Below are positions 4,637-5,513 of a DNA stretch of 5,513 nt, piece after piece. Made by a program: the position numbers and the translations under genes. Each line of letters starts with the position of its first letter. Position 1 is the first letter of the stretch. Source of the DNA: Bacillota bacterium (GTDB taxonomy: Bacteria > Bacillota > Clostridia > Acetivibrionales > DSM-1351); contig JAEYNY010000040.1 of the NCBI GenBank assembly GCA_023412275.1, positions 1 to 5,513 of the forward strand. The letters are read 5' to 3'. The notes under the pieces were generated by a model. It was not told where the DNA came from. It did no database searches and saw only the letters and a program-made list of their open reading frames with translations.

Positions 4637-4728
4637 GAAGTTCCATTTTGGAAATTCCAGAAGTTCCATTTTAGAAATTCAAGAAGTTTTATTTTGAGAA
4701 TTCAAGAAGTTCTATTTTGAAACCCGAA
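4637..4728 (+). repeat. Four tandem 23-bp iterons, candidate replication origin
   Basis: Direct repeats start at 4637, 4660, 4683 and 4706 with an exact 23-base period. Each begins GAAGTTYYATTTT, and the first three end in ATTCMA; the fourth diverges after its first 17 bases. The 23-base period (about two helical turns) is typical of iterons bound by initiators of theta-replicating plasmids. The array lies 146 bases before the CopG-like regulator and initiator genes, the usual location. The first unit also contains the small palindrome TTCCA-TTT-TGGAA. No spacers differ between units, so this is not a CRISPR. Confidence 0.85.
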
Positions 4729-4760
4729 ATATAATTATTCAAATATAATTATTTTTTAGA
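4727..4760. promoter_or_regulatory. AT-rich 14-mer pair, candidate DNA-unwinding element
   Basis: AAATATAATTATTC (4727-4740) and AAATATAATTATTT (4741-4754) are adjacent direct repeats, nearly pure A/T, touching the last iteron. AT-rich 13-14-mers next to iterons are the usual melting region of iteron origins. The role is inferred from composition and position. Confidence 0.65.
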
Positions 4761-4784
4761 ATCATTCAATCTATCTTGAATGAT
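4761..4784. promoter_or_regulatory. Inverted repeat, likely operator of the rep operon
   Basis: ATCATTCAA (4761-4769) and TTGAATGAT (4776-4784) form a perfect 9-bp inverted repeat with a 6-base centre. It lies between the AT-rich element and the rep promoter. Either a dimer of the initiator (iteron plasmids commonly bind an inverted operator as dimer) or the CopG-like protein could bind it. It does not share an obvious core with the iterons. Confidence 0.55.
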
Positions 4785-4811
4785 GGATTGACATAAAATA
4801 GATTAAACTAC

Positions 4812-4840
4812 TTGATGATTTGATGTAAAACTGATATACT
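4812..4840 (+). promoter_or_regulatory. Promoter of the regulator-initiator operon
   Basis: TTGATG (4812-4817) and TATACT (4835-4840) have a 17-base spacer, and TGA directly before the -10 box provides an extended -10. The first start codon is 33 bases further on. Confidence 0.7.
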
Positions 4841-4873
4841 GACATTAATATATTAAAAGAAAGGGGTATATGA

Positions 4874-5020
4874 ATGGCAGATGAAGTAAGAAAAGGTATT
4901 ACCATTAGAGTTGAGCCAGAGTTTCATCAAGAGATTAAGATTCATGCAATTCAGGAAGGTAAGACTATTCAAGAGTACGTTTTAGAGTTAGTAAAAAAAG
5001 ATCTACAAAAAACTAAGTGA
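4874..5020 (+). CDS. CopG/Arc-like ribbon-helix-helix regulator
   Basis: A 48-residue protein, beginning MADEVRKGITIRVEPEFH and ending KKDLQKTK. It matches the minimal ribbon-helix-helix fold: strand KGITIRV (7-13), helix A (about 15-27), the turn E-G-K-T, and helix B (TIQEYVLELVKKDL, 31-44). CopG of pLS1 is a 45-residue protein of the same build that represses its own promoter and thereby rep. The same place directly before the initiator gene suggests a copy-number repressor here, though homology to CopG itself is not shown. The ATG at 4874 follows AAAGGGG (4860-4866) by 7 bases; an overlapping ATG at 4870 reads into a stop after four codons. It is 14 bases before the initiator gene and shares its transcript. 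It differs from the partition protein by lacking an N-terminal extension. Confidence 0.85.
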   Translation: MADEVRKGITIRVEPEFHQEIKIHAIQEGKTIQEYVLELVKKDLQKTK

Positions 5021-5034
5021 TTGGAGTATAACAG

Positions 5035-5513
5035 ATGGCTAACAATGAATCTTTTATTGTTAAGTCTGTAAATCCTGATAGACTTTACGTTAAGGTGTAT
5101 CACGACTTCCTAGATTCAGAATTATTGGATAGAAATGAAAAAATGGTTTTTATACTTCTTAAACGATATCTCGACTTTAGAACGGACATAAACGGAATCG
5201 AAGGGCAAGCATATCCTACACTTGAAACACTAAGTAGGCAATGTGGGATGTCTAAGGGAGCTGTTATTAGGACTATTCAAAGTCTAAAAAAGAAAGAACT
5301 AATAGAGGTTGATCAAAGAGGTTTAAATCTACCCAATATATATACTATTAAGGATTATGCGAGTATTTGGAAATCAGGGACAGACGAGGAACTAAAACTA
5401 GAGATTAAGAATCAAGAATTACAAAGAGCAAAAAAGATTGCTGAAGAGTATGGTTATAAATTAATCAAAAAGAAAGAGCTTGAATCTGAACCGGCCAAAG
5501 AACAGAGTCAAGC
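5035..5513 (+). CDS. Winged-helix plasmid replication initiator, cut by the right edge
   Basis: The first 159 residues of a protein starting MANNESFIVKSVNPDRLYVKVYHDFLDSELL. The region to about residue 113 resembles the helix-turn-helix proteins of Clostridia plasmids and elements: Y-H-D-F-L-D-S, then N-E-K-M-V-F-I-L-L-K, then a winged helix-turn-helix at about 60-100 (YPTLETLSRQCGMSKGAVIRTIQSLKKKELIEV) and N-I-Y-T-I-K-D-Y-A-S-I-W. A charged, coiled-coil-like linker (about 117-158) ends in SEPAKEQSQ. Relatives often carry a further C-terminal domain (DUF6017 type), which is not seen here. Iterons, an AT-rich element and a small repressor upstream support a replication initiator rather than a plain transcription factor. 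GGAG (5023-5026) lies 8 bases before the ATG. No stop is reached; if the window is circular with a 4-base terminal overlap, the protein ends at position 113 with 195 residues. Confidence 0.8.
   Translation, partial: MANNESFIVKSVNPDRLYVKVYHDFLDSELLDRNEKMVFILLKRYLDFRTDINGIEGQAYPTLETLSRQCGMSKGAVIRTIQSLKKKELIEVDQRGLNLPNIYTIKDYASIWKSGTDEELKLEIKNQELQRAKKIAEEYGYKLIKKKELESEPAKEQSQ

Noticed and set aside
4637..4728. Iteron array as a CRISPR
   Set aside because: The units are contiguous with no variable spacers, and sit directly before a replication gene.
4788..4793. TTGACA as the -35 box of the rep operon
   Set aside because: No acceptable -10 box lies 16-18 bases downstream; the TTGATG/TATACT pair at 4812-4840 fits far better.

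Overview
The window looks like the core of a small, AT-rich, low-GC Gram-positive plasmid, most likely from a member of the Clostridia. The evidence is the base composition, strong AAGGAG-type ribosome binding sites before almost every gene, TTGACA/TATAAT-type promoters with 17-base spacers, and a gene set made almost entirely of plasmid functions. No host species can be named from the sequence.

Layout. 1-113: an open frame without a start that reads as the C-terminal end of a protein. 114-643: a non-coding stretch with a hairpin terminator, scattered CGAAC-core repeats, and the promoter and candidate recombination site of the next gene. 644-1354 (+): a serine recombinase of the resolvase/invertase type. 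1366-1412: a perfect 20-base-pair hairpin that ends transcription from both sides. 2671-1439 (-): a two-gene operon with its own promoter, encoding a secreted protein of unknown family (342 aa) followed by a 57-residue two-helix membrane protein. This is the only cargo-like part and resembles a bacteriocin/immunity pair in layout. 2992-4395 (+): a partition operon with a promoter embedded in six tandem 9-bp repeats (candidate centromere/operator), a ParA ATPase, a ribbon-helix-helix ParB-type partner and a DUF5348-like protein. 4408-4473: one or two terminators. 4637-4784: a likely replication origin with four 23-bp iterons, two AT-rich 14-mers and an inverted repeat. 4812-5513 (+): an extended -10 promoter, a 48-residue ribbon-helix-helix regulator (CopG-like) and a winged-helix replication initiator that runs off the right end.

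How it fits together. The initiator probably binds the iterons just upstream of its own operon and opens the adjacent AT-rich repeats, while the small CopG-like protein limits its expression. ParA and the ribbon-helix-helix partner segregate the plasmid, using the 9-bp repeats both as centromere and as operator. The serine recombinase probably resolves multimers at a site overlapping its own promoter. The secreted protein and membrane protein would be the accessory trait.

The two window ends share the four bases AAGC. If they are the same four bases of a circle, the truncated initiator at the right end continues in frame into the headless open frame at the left end and stops at position 113, giving a 195-residue protein. 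The window may therefore be one complete plasmid of about 5.5 kb cut inside rep.
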